From Arenibacter algicola (GTDB lineage: Bacteria; Bacteroidota; Bacteroidia; Flavobacteriales; Flavobacteriaceae): a stretch of DNA of 64,000 nt. Of the stretch, positions 26,397 to 35,497 are shown one piece after another; the first letter of the stretch is position 1, and each line of letters starts with the position of its first letter. The translations under genes and the position numbers were made by a program. Below the pieces are notes generated by a model, which was given only the letters and a program-made list of their open reading frames with translations, ran no database searches and had not been told where the DNA came from. The stretch covers positions 310,001-374,000 of the forward strand of contig NZ_JPOO01000003.1 of NCBI RefSeq assembly GCF_000733925.1, in the 5' to 3' direction.

Positions 26397-26582
26397 TTGA
26401 AAATTTTAAAAATTCAATATCCTTTAGCTTTAATATTTATATATGAAGTTATAATGGTTGTTTTTAAGCCTGATGGTTTATCCTTCTTTAAATTAGGATT
26501 AACTACACTCTTATGGTTTTCCTTTATCATTGTTTTGAACATCTTAATTAAAGAATATAATAACATTAAGAAAACCCTATAA
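26397..26582 (+). CDS. Short membrane-protein fragment next to IS3
   Basis: A 61-codon frame with a TTG start encodes two hydrophobic segments (YPLALIFIYEVIMVVF and LGLTTLLWFSFIIVLNIL). It ends at the left end of the IS element. An in-frame stop precedes it. It could be a small real membrane protein or the stump of a membrane protein of the polysaccharide locus cut by the insertion. Confidence 0.35.
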   Translation: MKILKIQYPLALIFIYEVIMVVFKPDGLSFFKLGLTTLLWFSFIIVLNILIKEYNNIKKTL

Positions 26583-26633
26583 TACTCCCCAAATATAGGA
26601 CAGGAAATTAAGTTGTAATTTAACCCTGTCAAT

Positions 26634-26912
26634 ATGAAAACACCCAGAAGAAAATTCAGTGCATCGTTCAAGGCCAAAGTGGCTATTGAAGCGATCAAAG
26701 AGCAGACAAGCCTCCCTGATCTTGCCGCCAAATTTGAAATACACCCTGCCCAAATATCCAATTGGAAGCGGGAATTTTTAAAAAATGCAGATCTGGCCTT
26801 CGGATCCAAACCCGAAAAAGAATCCCCGGACCTGGATACCGCGCCCCTTTACAGTAAAATAGGCCAGTTACAGGTCGAGAACGATTTTTTAAAGAAAGTC
26901 TTGGGCAAATGA
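26634..26912 (+). CDS. IS3-family OrfA (HTH protein)
   Basis: The 92-residue protein is the helix-turn-helix part of an IS3-type transposase. It has RKFSASFKAKVAIEAIKE, the HTH region LAAKFEIHPAQISNWKREFL and a C-terminal leucine-zipper-like helix (IGQLQVENDFLKKVLG). OrfB begins 4 bp before its stop in another frame. This is the site where many IS3 elements make an OrfAB fusion by frameshifting. Confidence 0.95.
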   Translation: MKTPRRKFSASFKAKVAIEAIKEQTSLPDLAAKFEIHPAQISNWKREFLKNADLAFGSKPEKESPDLDTAPLYSKIGQLQVENDFLKKVLGK

Positions 26913-27757
26913 GCACTACCGAAAGAAGACAGAAGGTAGTAAGGTCCCATCCAAGGCTGAGTCTTGTACAACAATGTGAACTTCTTGGCATCCATCGCTC
27001 TGGTCTCTATTATAGGCCCAAGAGCGAGAGTCCGCTCAATTTAAGACTGATGAAGGAAATAGATGCACATTTCCTGGAACACCCTTATTATGGGGTAGAA
27101 CGAATGACCGATTATCTCAACCTTGATATGGGATACCGTGTAAACGTGAAAAGAATAAGACGGTTGTATAAAATCATGGGACTACAGACCATATATAGAA
27201 AGCCCAAGACTACTATCAGGGACCCTAAAAGTTATAAGTTCCCTTATTTATTGAAGAACCTTCCAATAGAGCGTCCCGATCAGGTCTGGCAGACCGACAT
27301 CACTTATATTCCCATGTTCCGTGGCTTTATGTACATGAATGCCATAATCGATGCATACAGCAGAAAAATACTTAATTGGAGCATCTCGAATTCCATGGAC
27401 AAGCAATGGTGTATCGAACTCTTACAGGACACTATTGCCAAGTACGGACCACCGGAGGTACATAACTCCGATCAAGGGGCCCAGTACACAAGTACCGAAT
27501 ATATCGACGTGCTTAAAAAACATAACATCCAAATATCCATGGACGGTAAGGGAAGAGCTTTGGACAACATTTACATCGAGCGTTTCTGGAAGTCGATCAA
27601 ATATGAAAAGATTTATCTAAATCCTCCAAATGGAGGTCTAGATCTCTATAAAATGGTAAGAGAGTACATTGAATTCTACAATACCAAAAGAAGGCATACC
27701 GAGATAGGAAAAGTTCCTCCTGATCAAATTTATAACATCAAAAAAATAGCATCATAA
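26909..27757 (+). CDS. IS3-family OrfB transposase (DDE)
   Basis: The 282-residue protein has the IS3 HTH_21 segment (HPYYGVERMTDYL) and the rve integrase core. The first Asp is in VWQTDITYIPM, the second in VHNSDQGAQYTS and the Glu in NIYIERFWKSIKYEKIY. The C-terminus has YNTKRRHTEIGKVPPDQ. All three acidic residues are present and the frame is intact, so the element may be active. Confidence 0.96.
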   Translation: MSTTERRQKVVRSHPRLSLVQQCELLGIHRSGLYYRPKSESPLNLRLMKEIDAHFLEHPYYGVERMTDYLNLDMGYRVNVKRIRRLYKIMGLQTIYRKPKTTIRDPKSYKFPYLLKNLPIERPDQVWQTDITYIPMFRGFMYMNAIIDAYSRKILNWSISNSMDKQWCIELLQDTIAKYGPPEVHNSDQGAQYTSTEYIDVLKKHNIQISMDGKGRALDNIYIERFWKSIKYEKIYLNPPNGGLDLYKMVREYIEFYNTKRRHTEIGKVPPDQIYNIKKIAS

Positions 27758-27857
27758 ATAATTATAAATATCTTTAAACTGTCTTACAGATGGGGAGTAG
27801 TGTATATCTATTCTTACCATGATTGCCTTTTTGGATAGACAAGGTATTTATTTGAAT

Positions 27858-28302
27858 ATGATAACCTTGGTAAGAACCAATTCCGAGAATCAAGAATTTG
27901 AAAAACTTTTGGAGCTACTTAATTTGGACCCCGGCCGAAAGGGATGGGGACCGCCACTCTTTGGCCTTTTCTATAAGATCGATGACATTAAATATGTGGT
28001 CCAGGCCCATGAAAATCAAAATCCGTTTATCGCTGGATGATGAGCGAATACAATATTGATGCCATTGGGACCAAGAGAGTATATGTTTCTCCTGGATGCC
28101 GCGGAAAAGGAGTTGTATCCAGAATCCTGTCCGAACTCGGAAAATGGGCAAATTAATTATCCTATTTTCGTTGTATATTGGTAAAGGGAACCGACCTACT
28201 ATGGGCCTACTGGTTTTATCGGAAGCCGGTTATGGTCGGATCCCCAATGACCGGTCTGTGGCCAAAACCAAGGATTGGCTGTGTTTCACAAAGAAAATGT
28301 AG
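27858..28302 (+). pseudogene. Decayed GNAT N-acetyltransferase gene
   Basis: Three consecutive frames together spell one GNAT protein. The first, from ATG 27858, reads MITLVRTNSENQEFEKLLELL and IDDIKYVVQAHENQNP. The second, near 28040-28155, reads YNIDAIGTKRVYVSPGCRGKG, with the acetyl-CoA binding RGKG loop, and LSELGKWA. The third, to 28302, reads GLLVLSEAGYGRIPNDR and ends WLCFTKKM. At least two frameshifts separate them. The order and motifs match small single-domain GNAT enzymes. It lies immediately right of the IS3 element. Confidence 0.8.
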
Positions 28303-28417
28303 TAATATAGGACGCACCGGTCCCTATACAAGGCCCATGGTGATCATTTAATTGGTTTACAGAATTGTTGAAATAAATAGGATCCACCTTTGGTCCGCAC
28401 TTAAATTATTCAGAAAA

Positions 28418-29233
28418 ATGAAAGATTTCGAGTTATTTGAACCTAAGAATTGGTTGGAACTACAAGAATATTTATTCCAGGAAAAAGACAACAAGATTGA
28501 TAGATTTCGCTCTCCTTATGCCTATAGGGGCGTATATAATGCCCAATTTGGTTTAGAGACCAGTCTGCAGAGATTGGGAAGGATACCTTCGAAAGTAGAA
28601 GGTACAATGATCAGAAACTTTAAGAAGTACTCGCCCATAAACACCTTGATCGATGATTATAACAACCTTTGGAACTGGATCTCCTTGGGACAACACCATG
28701 GGTTGCCTACAAGACTTATCGACTGGACCCACTCACCAAATGTTGCATTACATTTTTTAACGGAAGACATGGGCACTTATAATTTGGATGGAGCCATCTG
28801 GATGGTAAACTATGTCGCACTAAGGGAGCACCTGCCGGACGAGCTCAAAACACCTATATTGAGCAAAGATATATTCTATTTTAGCTCCATAGAACTGAAA
28901 CAAACAATTGGTAATTCCATAGAGGAACTATATGATTTTTCAAGTAGGAACACGAATACCATGGTGTTTTTCGAGCCACCCTCCCTTGATGATCGAATAA
29001 TAAACCAATTTGCGCTTTTTTCATTTATGCTAGATCCGGATTCCAGTCCATTGGAGTGGCTTAAAAACCATCCCGAATATTTAAGAAAGGTAATTATTCC
29101 ATCTGGACTAAAGTGGGAAATAAGGGATAAGCTCGATCAGGCAAATATTACTGAAAGGATCATATATCCTGGATTGGAGGGGATTTCCAAATGGCTAAAA
29201 AGATGGTATAGCGACAAGAACAAGGTCAAGTGA
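28418..29233 (+). CDS. FRG-domain protein
   Basis: I use the ATG at 28418 (271 residues) and not the TTG further upstream. The N-terminal 120 residues are an FRG domain: YAYRGVYNAQFGLETSLQRL followed by GQHHGLPTRLIDWTHSPNVAL. The remaining part has WMVNYVALREHLP, FFEPPSLDDRIINQFALFSF and a C-terminal basic helix. FRG domains have been found in proteins linked to phage defence and to stress, with no firmly known reaction. The gene stands alone between a decayed GNAT gene and the LysR gene. Confidence 0.85.
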   Translation: MKDFELFEPKNWLELQEYLFQEKDNKIDRFRSPYAYRGVYNAQFGLETSLQRLGRIPSKVEGTMIRNFKKYSPINTLIDDYNNLWNWISLGQHHGLPTRLIDWTHSPNVALHFLTEDMGTYNLDGAIWMVNYVALREHLPDELKTPILSKDIFYFSSIELKQTIGNSIEELYDFSSRNTNTMVFFEPPSLDDRIINQFALFSFMLDPDSSPLEWLKNHPEYLRKVIIPSGLKWEIRDKLDQANITERIIYPGLEGISKWLKRWYSDKNKVK

Positions 29234-29682
29234 TCGTTCAATTGTGTAATACAAAATTCACGAAAAATTAAGGAAAAAACCGCCCTCGACCGATTACTTC
29301 GAAAAAACTATTCCCATTTAGAAAATACTTTTTATATATTGCTTCGGCAGCCACCAAAAGGCACAATTGGAACCTGTTCTTGTTCGGAACCAAGGAAGAA
29401 CGGCCCAAAATGGACAAAAAATTCACAAAATGCCGGAGTGAAAACTTTTTTGGGAAAGTACAGGGGGCTTTTGGAAGATGCGCAACGGCAGGGACATATA
29501 AGCAGGGGACCTGAATGTGAGCTTGTTCTGTGAGCTGAACCTTTGTAAGCGAAATAAAATTCTACAGGAAGCCGAGTTTTCGAAAAATACTACCCCGGAG
29601 TGGTTTCTGAAACATTTTAGTAGTTATATCCAGATTTTTCCTATTTCGGCATTCCATTCCAAAAATATGAGTAATATTGTAT
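29234..29682. other. 450-bp stretch without a supported gene
   Basis: Short frames here show no motif. It should contain the promoter of the LysR-type gene. A remnant gene cannot be excluded. Confidence 0.4.
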
Positions 29683-30576
29683 ATGTTCGATTTTCGCCTA
29701 AAAGTTTTTTATACCGTTGCAAGAAGGCTCAATTTTACTAAGGCCGCAGAAGAATTATTGATATCCCAGCCTGCTGTCACCAAACATATAAAGGAGCTCG
29801 AAAGCCAATTTAATCTTGCGCTTTTCGATCGAAGGGGAAACAAGGTTGTTCTTTCTCCTGCTGGAGAAGTACTTCTGAAACATACCGAAAACATGCAAGA
29901 GATCTACCGGCAAATTGAATTTGACCTAAACCAATTCAATGAGGCATTTAAGGGTGTTTTACATGTTGGTTCCAGCACCTCAATTACGCAGTATATATTA
30001 CCTCCATTACTTGCACGGTTCCACAACATTCATCAAGATGTGAAGGTAGAGCTGCTAAGTGGTAATTCGGAACAAATAGAGCAGGCCCTTCTCAATAAGA
30101 GCATTGAAATTGGGGTTGTTGAGGGCAAATCCAAAAGACGTGAAATCCACTATACCCCATTTTTAAAGGATGAGATTGTATTGGTTTGTGGTAGCAAAAA
30201 TCCATTGTCTTCCAAAGAAGAAATAAAGCCAGAAAACCTGAAAAACATACCTCTACTTATTAGAGAACCTGGGTCAGGGACCTTGGAAGTCATTGCCGAC
30301 GCTCTAAAACAAAAAGGAATCCGACTTGCCGATCTTAAAGTAGAAATGCAATTGGGAAGTACAGAAGCTATAAAATCCTACCTACAACACTCGGATTGCA
30401 TGGCATTCGTTTCATTACATGCCATCCTTAAAGAACTTAAAAGTGGCGTTTTAAAAATTATAGAGATTAAAAAGTTACCTATCCATAGGCAATTCTACTT
30501 TATAACTCCCCAAGGCCCAGAAGGAGGATTACCCTTATTATTGATGAATTTTTTAATCCGAAACCATAATTTTTAG
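29683..30576 (+). CDS. LysR-type regulator of sulfur assimilation (probable)
   Basis: The protein starts at the ATG at 29683 (MFDFRLKVFYTVARRLNFTK) and has about 297 residues. The winged HTH is at residues 1-60 (AAEELLISQPAVTKHIKELE, FDRRGNKVVLSPAGEVLL) and the periplasmic-binding-like effector domain spans about 90-295. It is encoded upstream of a peroxiredoxin - CysJ - CysI operon in the same direction, with 229 bp between. Two palindromes in that gap fit the LysR T-N11-A rule. A CysB-like role in sulfate/sulfite assimilation is inferred from this context. Confidence 0.9.
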   Translation: MFDFRLKVFYTVARRLNFTKAAEELLISQPAVTKHIKELESQFNLALFDRRGNKVVLSPAGEVLLKHTENMQEIYRQIEFDLNQFNEAFKGVLHVGSSTSITQYILPPLLARFHNIHQDVKVELLSGNSEQIEQALLNKSIEIGVVEGKSKRREIHYTPFLKDEIVLVCGSKNPLSSKEEIKPENLKNIPLLIREPGSGTLEVIADALKQKGIRLADLKVEMQLGSTEAIKSYLQHSDCMAFVSLHAILKELKSGVLKIIEIKKLPIHRQFYFITPQGPEGGLPLLLMNFLIRNHNF

Positions 30577-30676
30577 TTGTTATTAATTATTGAATACACT
30601 GTTCTTTAAGACAAATGTTTTTCAAAACTACATTGAACTTTCGCATAACCTTCCCACCTAATTCTCAATTACCTTC

Positions 30677-30708
30677 ATAACCTTAGGTTATCGCAAATTA
30701 ATATTTGC
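30677..30708 (+). promoter_or_regulatory. Twin palindromes, probable LysR-type binding sites
   Basis: A perfect palindrome ATAACCT-t-AGGTTAT (30677-30691) contains the T-N11-A spacing of LysR boxes. Directly behind it GCAAAT-taat-ATTTGC (30693-30708) has 6-bp perfect arms. A TAAATTTG element fitting the TAnnTTTG -7 consensus follows at about 30735. The peroxiredoxin gene starts at 30806. The layout is that of an activator-controlled promoter. Confidence 0.7.
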
Positions 30709-30805
30709 AATTGGCTATTGAGCATAAACCCCAGTAAATTTGTATTGGAAGGACAGCAATAATAATGGCAAGCTGTCTTGATGTATAATTAAAAAAATAT
30801 ATACT

Positions 30806-31441
30806 ATGAGTTTGAGAATAGGCGACGACGCACCAAATTTTAAGGCGCAGACCACAGAGGGTGAACTTGATTTTCACCAATGGCTGGGCAACAGTTGGGG
30901 GATACTATATTCACACCCGGCAGACTATACCCCTGTGTGCACCACAGAACTTGGTAGGACCGCACAGTTGAAAGAGGATTTTGCAAAAAGAAATACCAAG
31001 GTACTTGCAGTGAGTGTTGATGACCTGGATTCGCATTTTGGTTGGGTCAAAGACATCAACGAAACCCAAAACTGCAATGTAGATTTCCCTATTATAGCTG
31101 ATACTGACAAAAATGTAGCAACACTATATAATATGATCCACCCCAATGCATCAACCTCTGCCACGGTGAGATCTGTTTATTTTATTAGTCCAGACAAGAA
31201 GGTACAGGCTATTATAACCTATCCTGCCTCGACGGGAAGAAATTTTACTGAGATTCTTCGGGTAATCGACTCTCTAAAACTTACAGCAGAACATAATGTT
31301 GCCACTCCAGTGGATTGGGAAGTTGGACAGGATGTAATTATTCCACCAGGAGTTAAGCAAGAAGAGGTCGAATCCAAATATCCTAAAGGTCATCGTGTTA
31401 TCAAACCTTATTTGAGATATACTCCCCAGCCCAACAAATAA
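30806..31441 (+). CDS. Peroxiredoxin, 1-Cys Prx6 type
   Basis: The 211-residue enzyme reduces peroxides. The peroxidatic cysteine is Cys45 in the motif SHPADYTPVCTTELGR. It has VSVDDLDSHFGWVKDI and FPIIADTDKNVATLYN. The extended C-terminal domain ending PKGHRVIKPYLRYTPQP places it in the Prx6/AhpE-like 1-Cys group. It is the first gene of the sulfite-reductase operon, 18 bp ahead of cysJ. In this position it may protect the siroheme/Fe-S enzyme or be induced by the same sulfur signal. Confidence 0.95.
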   Translation: MSLRIGDDAPNFKAQTTEGELDFHQWLGNSWGILYSHPADYTPVCTTELGRTAQLKEDFAKRNTKVLAVSVDDLDSHFGWVKDINETQNCNVDFPIIADTDKNVATLYNMIHPNASTSATVRSVYFISPDKKVQAIITYPASTGRNFTEILRVIDSLKLTAEHNVATPVDWEVGQDVIIPPGVKQEEVESKYPKGHRVIKPYLRYTPQPNK

Positions 31442-31459
31442 TTCTAATTATCGAATAGC

Positions 31460-33280
31460 ATGGAACTAAAAAAGGGATTGAACAGGGGACCGTTTAACGA
31501 TGAGCAAGCAGACAAACTCAATATAGCTTTGTCCGGACTTGATTCAGGACAGCTTCAATGGCTCAGTGGATATTTCGAAGGACTTATCCAATCATCTTTG
31601 AATAATACCGCTGTGGGAAGCCGATCATTTGGTTCGGATCCCAATGTTGATGGTGAGCTTAAAACTGAAAAGGTGCATATCCTTTTCGGGAGTCATACTG
31701 GCAACAGTGAAGGCTTGGCCAAGGAACTCCATGCTCGTGCAAAGGATATGGGAATTGATGCATTGATTTCCGATATGGCTTCCTTCAAAACAAGGGAATT
31801 AAAAAACATCAAAAAACTGGCCGTAATCGTGAGCACCCATGGATTGGGCGAACCCCCGGTACAGGCGGAGGACTTTTACAATTACCTTCACAGCAAAAAG
31901 GCGCCGAACCTGGCCCATTTGCAATATTCGGTTTTGGCTCTAGGTGACAGCAGTTATCTAGACTTTTGCCAGACCGGTAAGGATTTTGATACCGTACTCG
32001 AGAAATTAGGCGCTCAGAAAATCGTACCTCGCCAAGATTGCGATGTAGATTATGTAGATGAAGCGGAGACTTGGCAAAAGAATTTTTTATCTGCTATAAT
32101 TCAGACCAGTTCCCAAAATACCACGGTCCAAGTGCAGGATCTTCCCAGCAACCAAGTTACTGGAATCCAATATTCGAGAAAAAATCTTTTTGAAGCCACT
32201 ATTCTTGAAAAAATCAATTTAAATGGAAAAGGATCTTCAAAGGAAACCATTCACTTGGAATTAGATCTGGAAGGGTCTGGAATAAAATATGAGCCAGGCG
32301 ATGCATTGGGAGTTTATGGAGCCAATTCCCCTAAACTAGTAAGGTCGGTTTTAGAATCGACCAAATTATCCGGTGAGGAGGAAGTGGAAACCCATGAAGG
32401 AATCAAAACTTTATATGATGCACTTACGTATGACTATGAACTAACCCCACTATCAAAAACCACGCTTTCCGGATATGCAGAGTTAACTGGCAATGAGGGA
32501 CTAAAGAAAATCCTTGGGGACAAAATTGCACTTCAGGAGTATCTTTCCGGACGTGATTTTTTGGATCTGATAAGCGAGGTACCGATCACACTAACTTCTA
32601 AGGAACTGATTTCTGTCTTGCGCAAAAATACCCCGCGGATGTATTCCATAGCCTCCTCACAAGATGTGGTTGATGAAGAAGTCCATCTGTTGGTGTCGGT
32701 TGTCCGATATAATGCATTGGGCAGAAATAAAGAAGGTCATTGTTCGGCAACCTTGGCAGATAGGCTTGAGATTGGCGACAAGGTAAAGGTCTTTGTTGAT
32801 AAGAATACGCGTTTTAAGCTTCCCGAAAATCCGGAAGCACCAATTATAATGGTCGGTCCGGGAACGGGAGTGGCACCATTTAGGGCATTTATGCAACAAC
32901 GGGAAGTTTTGGACAAAAAGGGGCCTTCCTGGCTTTTCTTTGGTGACCGGAATTTCACGACAGATTTCCTGTATCAAACAGAATGGCAACAATATATGAA
33001 GGAGGGAGTATTGACCAAGGCAGATGTTGCCTTTTCAAGAGACCAGGAAGAAAAACACTATGTACAGCACAGAATGTTGGAGAACGGTAAAGAGCTTTAT
33101 GAGTGGTTGGAAAAAGGAGCGCATTTTTACGTGTGCGGTGACGCACAAAAAATGGCCAAGGACGTGGATATTGCCTTAAAACAAATTGTACAACAACAGG
33201 GAGGAATAACTATTGAAAAGGCAGAGGAGTATGTTAAAAATCTTCAAATTACCCATCGTTATCAAGCAGATATCTATTAA
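31460..33280 (+). CDS. cysJ: Sulfite reductase flavoprotein (alpha) subunit
   Basis: The 606-residue diflavin reductase passes electrons from NADPH through FAD and FMN to the hemoprotein subunit. Its order is a short N-terminal helix region, a flavodoxin FMN domain (about 70-210: ILFGSHTGNSEGLAKEL, STHGLGEPP, LALGDSSYLDFC), an FAD domain (RMYSIASS) and an NADPH domain (VGPGTGVAPFRAFMQQR, FFGDRNFTTDFLY, HFYVCGDAQKMAKDV). The length matches E. coli CysJ. It lies between the peroxiredoxin and cysI (41-bp gap). Confidence 0.96.
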   Translation: MELKKGLNRGPFNDEQADKLNIALSGLDSGQLQWLSGYFEGLIQSSLNNTAVGSRSFGSDPNVDGELKTEKVHILFGSHTGNSEGLAKELHARAKDMGIDALISDMASFKTRELKNIKKLAVIVSTHGLGEPPVQAEDFYNYLHSKKAPNLAHLQYSVLALGDSSYLDFCQTGKDFDTVLEKLGAQKIVPRQDCDVDYVDEAETWQKNFLSAIIQTSSQNTTVQVQDLPSNQVTGIQYSRKNLFEATILEKINLNGKGSSKETIHLELDLEGSGIKYEPGDALGVYGANSPKLVRSVLESTKLSGEEEVETHEGIKTLYDALTYDYELTPLSKTTLSGYAELTGNEGLKKILGDKIALQEYLSGRDFLDLISEVPITLTSKELISVLRKNTPRMYSIASSQDVVDEEVHLLVSVVRYNALGRNKEGHCSATLADRLEIGDKVKVFVDKNTRFKLPENPEAPIIMVGPGTGVAPFRAFMQQREVLDKKGPSWLFFGDRNFTTDFLYQTEWQQYMKEGVLTKADVAFSRDQEEKHYVQHRMLENGKELYEWLEKGAHFYVCGDAQKMAKDVDIALKQIVQQQGGITIEKAEEYVKNLQITHRYQADIY

Positions 33281-33321
33281 GATAGCTTCAGGAGTGCTTT
33301 AATGCCCAGGAAAATGTATTT

Positions 33322-35022
33322 ATGGAAAAACAATCGAATTACAAGGAATTATCGGAAGATGAACATATCAAGGACAAGAGTGATTTCCTTAGGGGAAGTA
33401 TAAAGGACAGCCTAAAAAACCCTTTGACCGGAGCTTTATTTCCCGACGATGTCAAACTTATAAAATACCACGGTTCATATCAGCAATATGATAGGGATCT
33501 GGAGAGTGAACGAAAACAGAAGAAATTGGAACCATTGTACCAGTTTATGGTTCGGGTAAGAGCTGCTGGTGGGGTTACTACTCCCAAGCAATGGCTTGCC
33601 TTGGATGAACTTTCGGAACAATATGGAAATGAAACCCTTAAATTGACCACCAGACAATCTTTCCAATTTCATGGCATATTAAAAAGGAATTTAAAACCTA
33701 CGATTCAAAAGGTTAACGAAGTTTTGTTAAGTACACTTGCGACCTGCGGGGATGTGAATAGGAATGTCATGTGTAATCCGAACCCTTATCAATCCCATAT
33801 ACACGAAGAAGTATACCAATTTGCAAAAGAAATAAGCGATTATTTTCTTCCAAAGACAACTGCATATCATGAAATATGGCTGGAAAAGGAAAAAGTGGCG
33901 GGAACTCCTGATTTTGAACCTTTGTACCAACACAATTACCTTCCTAGAAAGTTTAAAATAGCAATAGCCATTCCACCCAAAAATGATATTGATGTTTTTG
34001 CGAATGATCTTGGACTTATTGCCATAGAGGAAAACAACAAAGTAATAGGATATAATATTTGTGTAGGCGGTGGATTGGGGAGTACGTTTGGAAATCAGGA
34101 AACCTATCCGCGACTGGCCGATGTTATTGGTTTCTCTCGAAAGGAAAAAGTGTTTGAAGTAGCTGAAACGGTTATAGCCATCCAAAGGGATTACGGCAAC
34201 CGATCTGACCGTAAGTTATCGAGATTAAAACATACCATAGACGACAGGGGACTAGAATGGTTCGTAGGGGAACTTCAAAATCGCATGGGGTGGAATCTGG
34301 CCAAACCGAAACCCTATCGATTCAGATCAAACGGAGATGAATATGGCTGGTTAAAAGGCATCAACAATAAATGGTTTTATACCTTGTTTGTGGAACATGG
34401 GAGAGTAAGGGATGAAAATGGATATGAACTGAAAAAGGCTTTAAGGGAAATTGCCAAAATTCACACAGGTGATTTCCGATTAACAGGCAACCAAAATCTC
34501 ATTATCGGAAATATCGAGGAAGTTAAAAAGCAGGACATTGAAGCGATTTTAGAGGAGTATGGCGTTGGTAACCATCCTAAACTTACGGGTCTTCGTAAGA
34601 GTTCCATGGCCTGTGTGGCATTGAACACATGTGGATTGGCTTTTGCCGAAGCAGAGCGCTACCTTCCTTCCTTAATAGATAAACTGGAGGTAATTATGAG
34701 GAATAATGGTCTGGACAACGACGAAATCAATATTCGGATGACAGGTTGTCCAAATAACTGTGCGCGATCCTCACTAGGGGAAATAGGCTTTGTGGGTAGG
34801 GCCATTGGTAGGTATAACATGTATTTGGGAGCAAGTCACAACGGTGACCGTTTAAATACTCTATACAAGGAAATGTTATCCGAGGAAAATATTTTAGAGG
34901 AATTAGAGCCGATTATTGAAGCATATGCCCAAGATAGGTTAGGGGAGGAGCATTTTGGAGATTTCGTAATCAGAAAGAAAATTGTTGAACCAACAGAGCG
35001 GCCATTACGGGTTATGAACTAA
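33322..35022 (+). CDS. cysI: Sulfite reductase hemoprotein (beta) subunit
   Basis: The 566-residue enzyme reduces sulfite to sulfide in six electron steps with siroheme and a 4Fe-4S cluster. The cluster ligands are Cys431 and Cys437 (SSMACVALNTCGLAFAEAER, split here as C-x5-C) and Cys476 and Cys480 (TGCPNNCARSSLGE). LKLTTRQSFQFHGI is the siroheme-binding arginine segment. It completes an assimilatory NADPH-sulfite reductase with the upstream cysJ. No terminator is obvious right behind it. Confidence 0.96.
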   Translation: MEKQSNYKELSEDEHIKDKSDFLRGSIKDSLKNPLTGALFPDDVKLIKYHGSYQQYDRDLESERKQKKLEPLYQFMVRVRAAGGVTTPKQWLALDELSEQYGNETLKLTTRQSFQFHGILKRNLKPTIQKVNEVLLSTLATCGDVNRNVMCNPNPYQSHIHEEVYQFAKEISDYFLPKTTAYHEIWLEKEKVAGTPDFEPLYQHNYLPRKFKIAIAIPPKNDIDVFANDLGLIAIEENNKVIGYNICVGGGLGSTFGNQETYPRLADVIGFSRKEKVFEVAETVIAIQRDYGNRSDRKLSRLKHTIDDRGLEWFVGELQNRMGWNLAKPKPYRFRSNGDEYGWLKGINNKWFYTLFVEHGRVRDENGYELKKALREIAKIHTGDFRLTGNQNLIIGNIEEVKKQDIEAILEEYGVGNHPKLTGLRKSSMACVALNTCGLAFAEAERYLPSLIDKLEVIMRNNGLDNDEINIRMTGCPNNCARSSLGEIGFVGRAIGRYNMYLGASHNGDRLNTLYKEMLSEENILEELEPIIEAYAQDRLGEEHFGDFVIRKKIVEPTERPLRVMN

Positions 35023-35442
35023 GAGCATTGCTTATATGAAACCAACTCTAAAAGCACTAGAGGTGAATTTCATGGATTCTGTTTTATTTTGTCATCTTAC
35101 GGTCTTTATTGTCGATGGACCATACGTTATGAGGACTACTCCACTCCGATAGGATAACAGATTAGTTTTGATATTCATTTTCAGAGTCAACAACTTTGAA
35201 TTCAAATTTTAATCAAACGGGAATATAAATACTAAAAGTGGTCCCATTGGTCAGCTCCCTATGAGTTTAAACTTGAACGACCATTGGTCGAAAAATGGCA
35301 AAAACACTTAAAAGGTATGCCGTTTAAAAAATTGCGACTTACCAAGCCTATACAGATAAAGAATTAGATTAGAATTATACCTGACCAAACAATGGTATGA
35401 AAGTCTTCCTTCTATAAAATGAACAAATATTTAAAATTGAAT
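35023..35442. other. 420-bp stretch with a possible kinase remnant
   Basis: No intact gene. On the minus strand, 35213-35266 encodes a 17-residue tail, ELTNGTTFSIYIPV with a stop, that resembles the last beta strand of histidine-kinase ATPase domains. It would be the stump of a deleted kinase. The evidence is thin. Confidence 0.3.
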
Positions 35443-35475
35443 AAAAAATATCGGGGTAGGCCCCCGATATTTTTT
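35443..35475. terminator. Bidirectional intrinsic terminator
   Basis: AAAAAATATCGGGG (35443-35456) and CCCCCGATATTTTTT (35461-35475) form a strong hairpin with A- and T-tracts on either side. It can end the minus-strand LytTR gene, whose stop lies 23 bp away, and any plus-strand read-through from cysI. Confidence 0.85.
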
Positions 35476-35497
35476 AGAACACTTTATACCATTATAT

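Larger units (their letters stand above)
26583..27799 (+). mobile_element. IS3-family insertion sequence, about 1.2 kb
   Basis: The ends carry imperfect inverted repeats. The left starts TACTCCCCAAATATAGGACAG and the right, read on the minus strand, starts TACTCCCCATCTGTAAGACAG. Between them lie OrfA and OrfB of IS3 type. The flanking three bases differ (TAA and GTG), so no target duplication is visible and the element may have lost a flank by rearrangement. It lies between the polysaccharide operon and a decayed GNAT gene. Confidence 0.9.

Noticed and set aside
26580..27802. Target duplication of the first IS3 element
   Set aside because: The flanking triplets TAA and GTG differ, and no shift of the ends by one or two bases gives a match.
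28352..28417. TTG start of the FRG protein
   Set aside because: The ATG at 28418 begins where the protein-like sequence begins. The extra residues are not typical.
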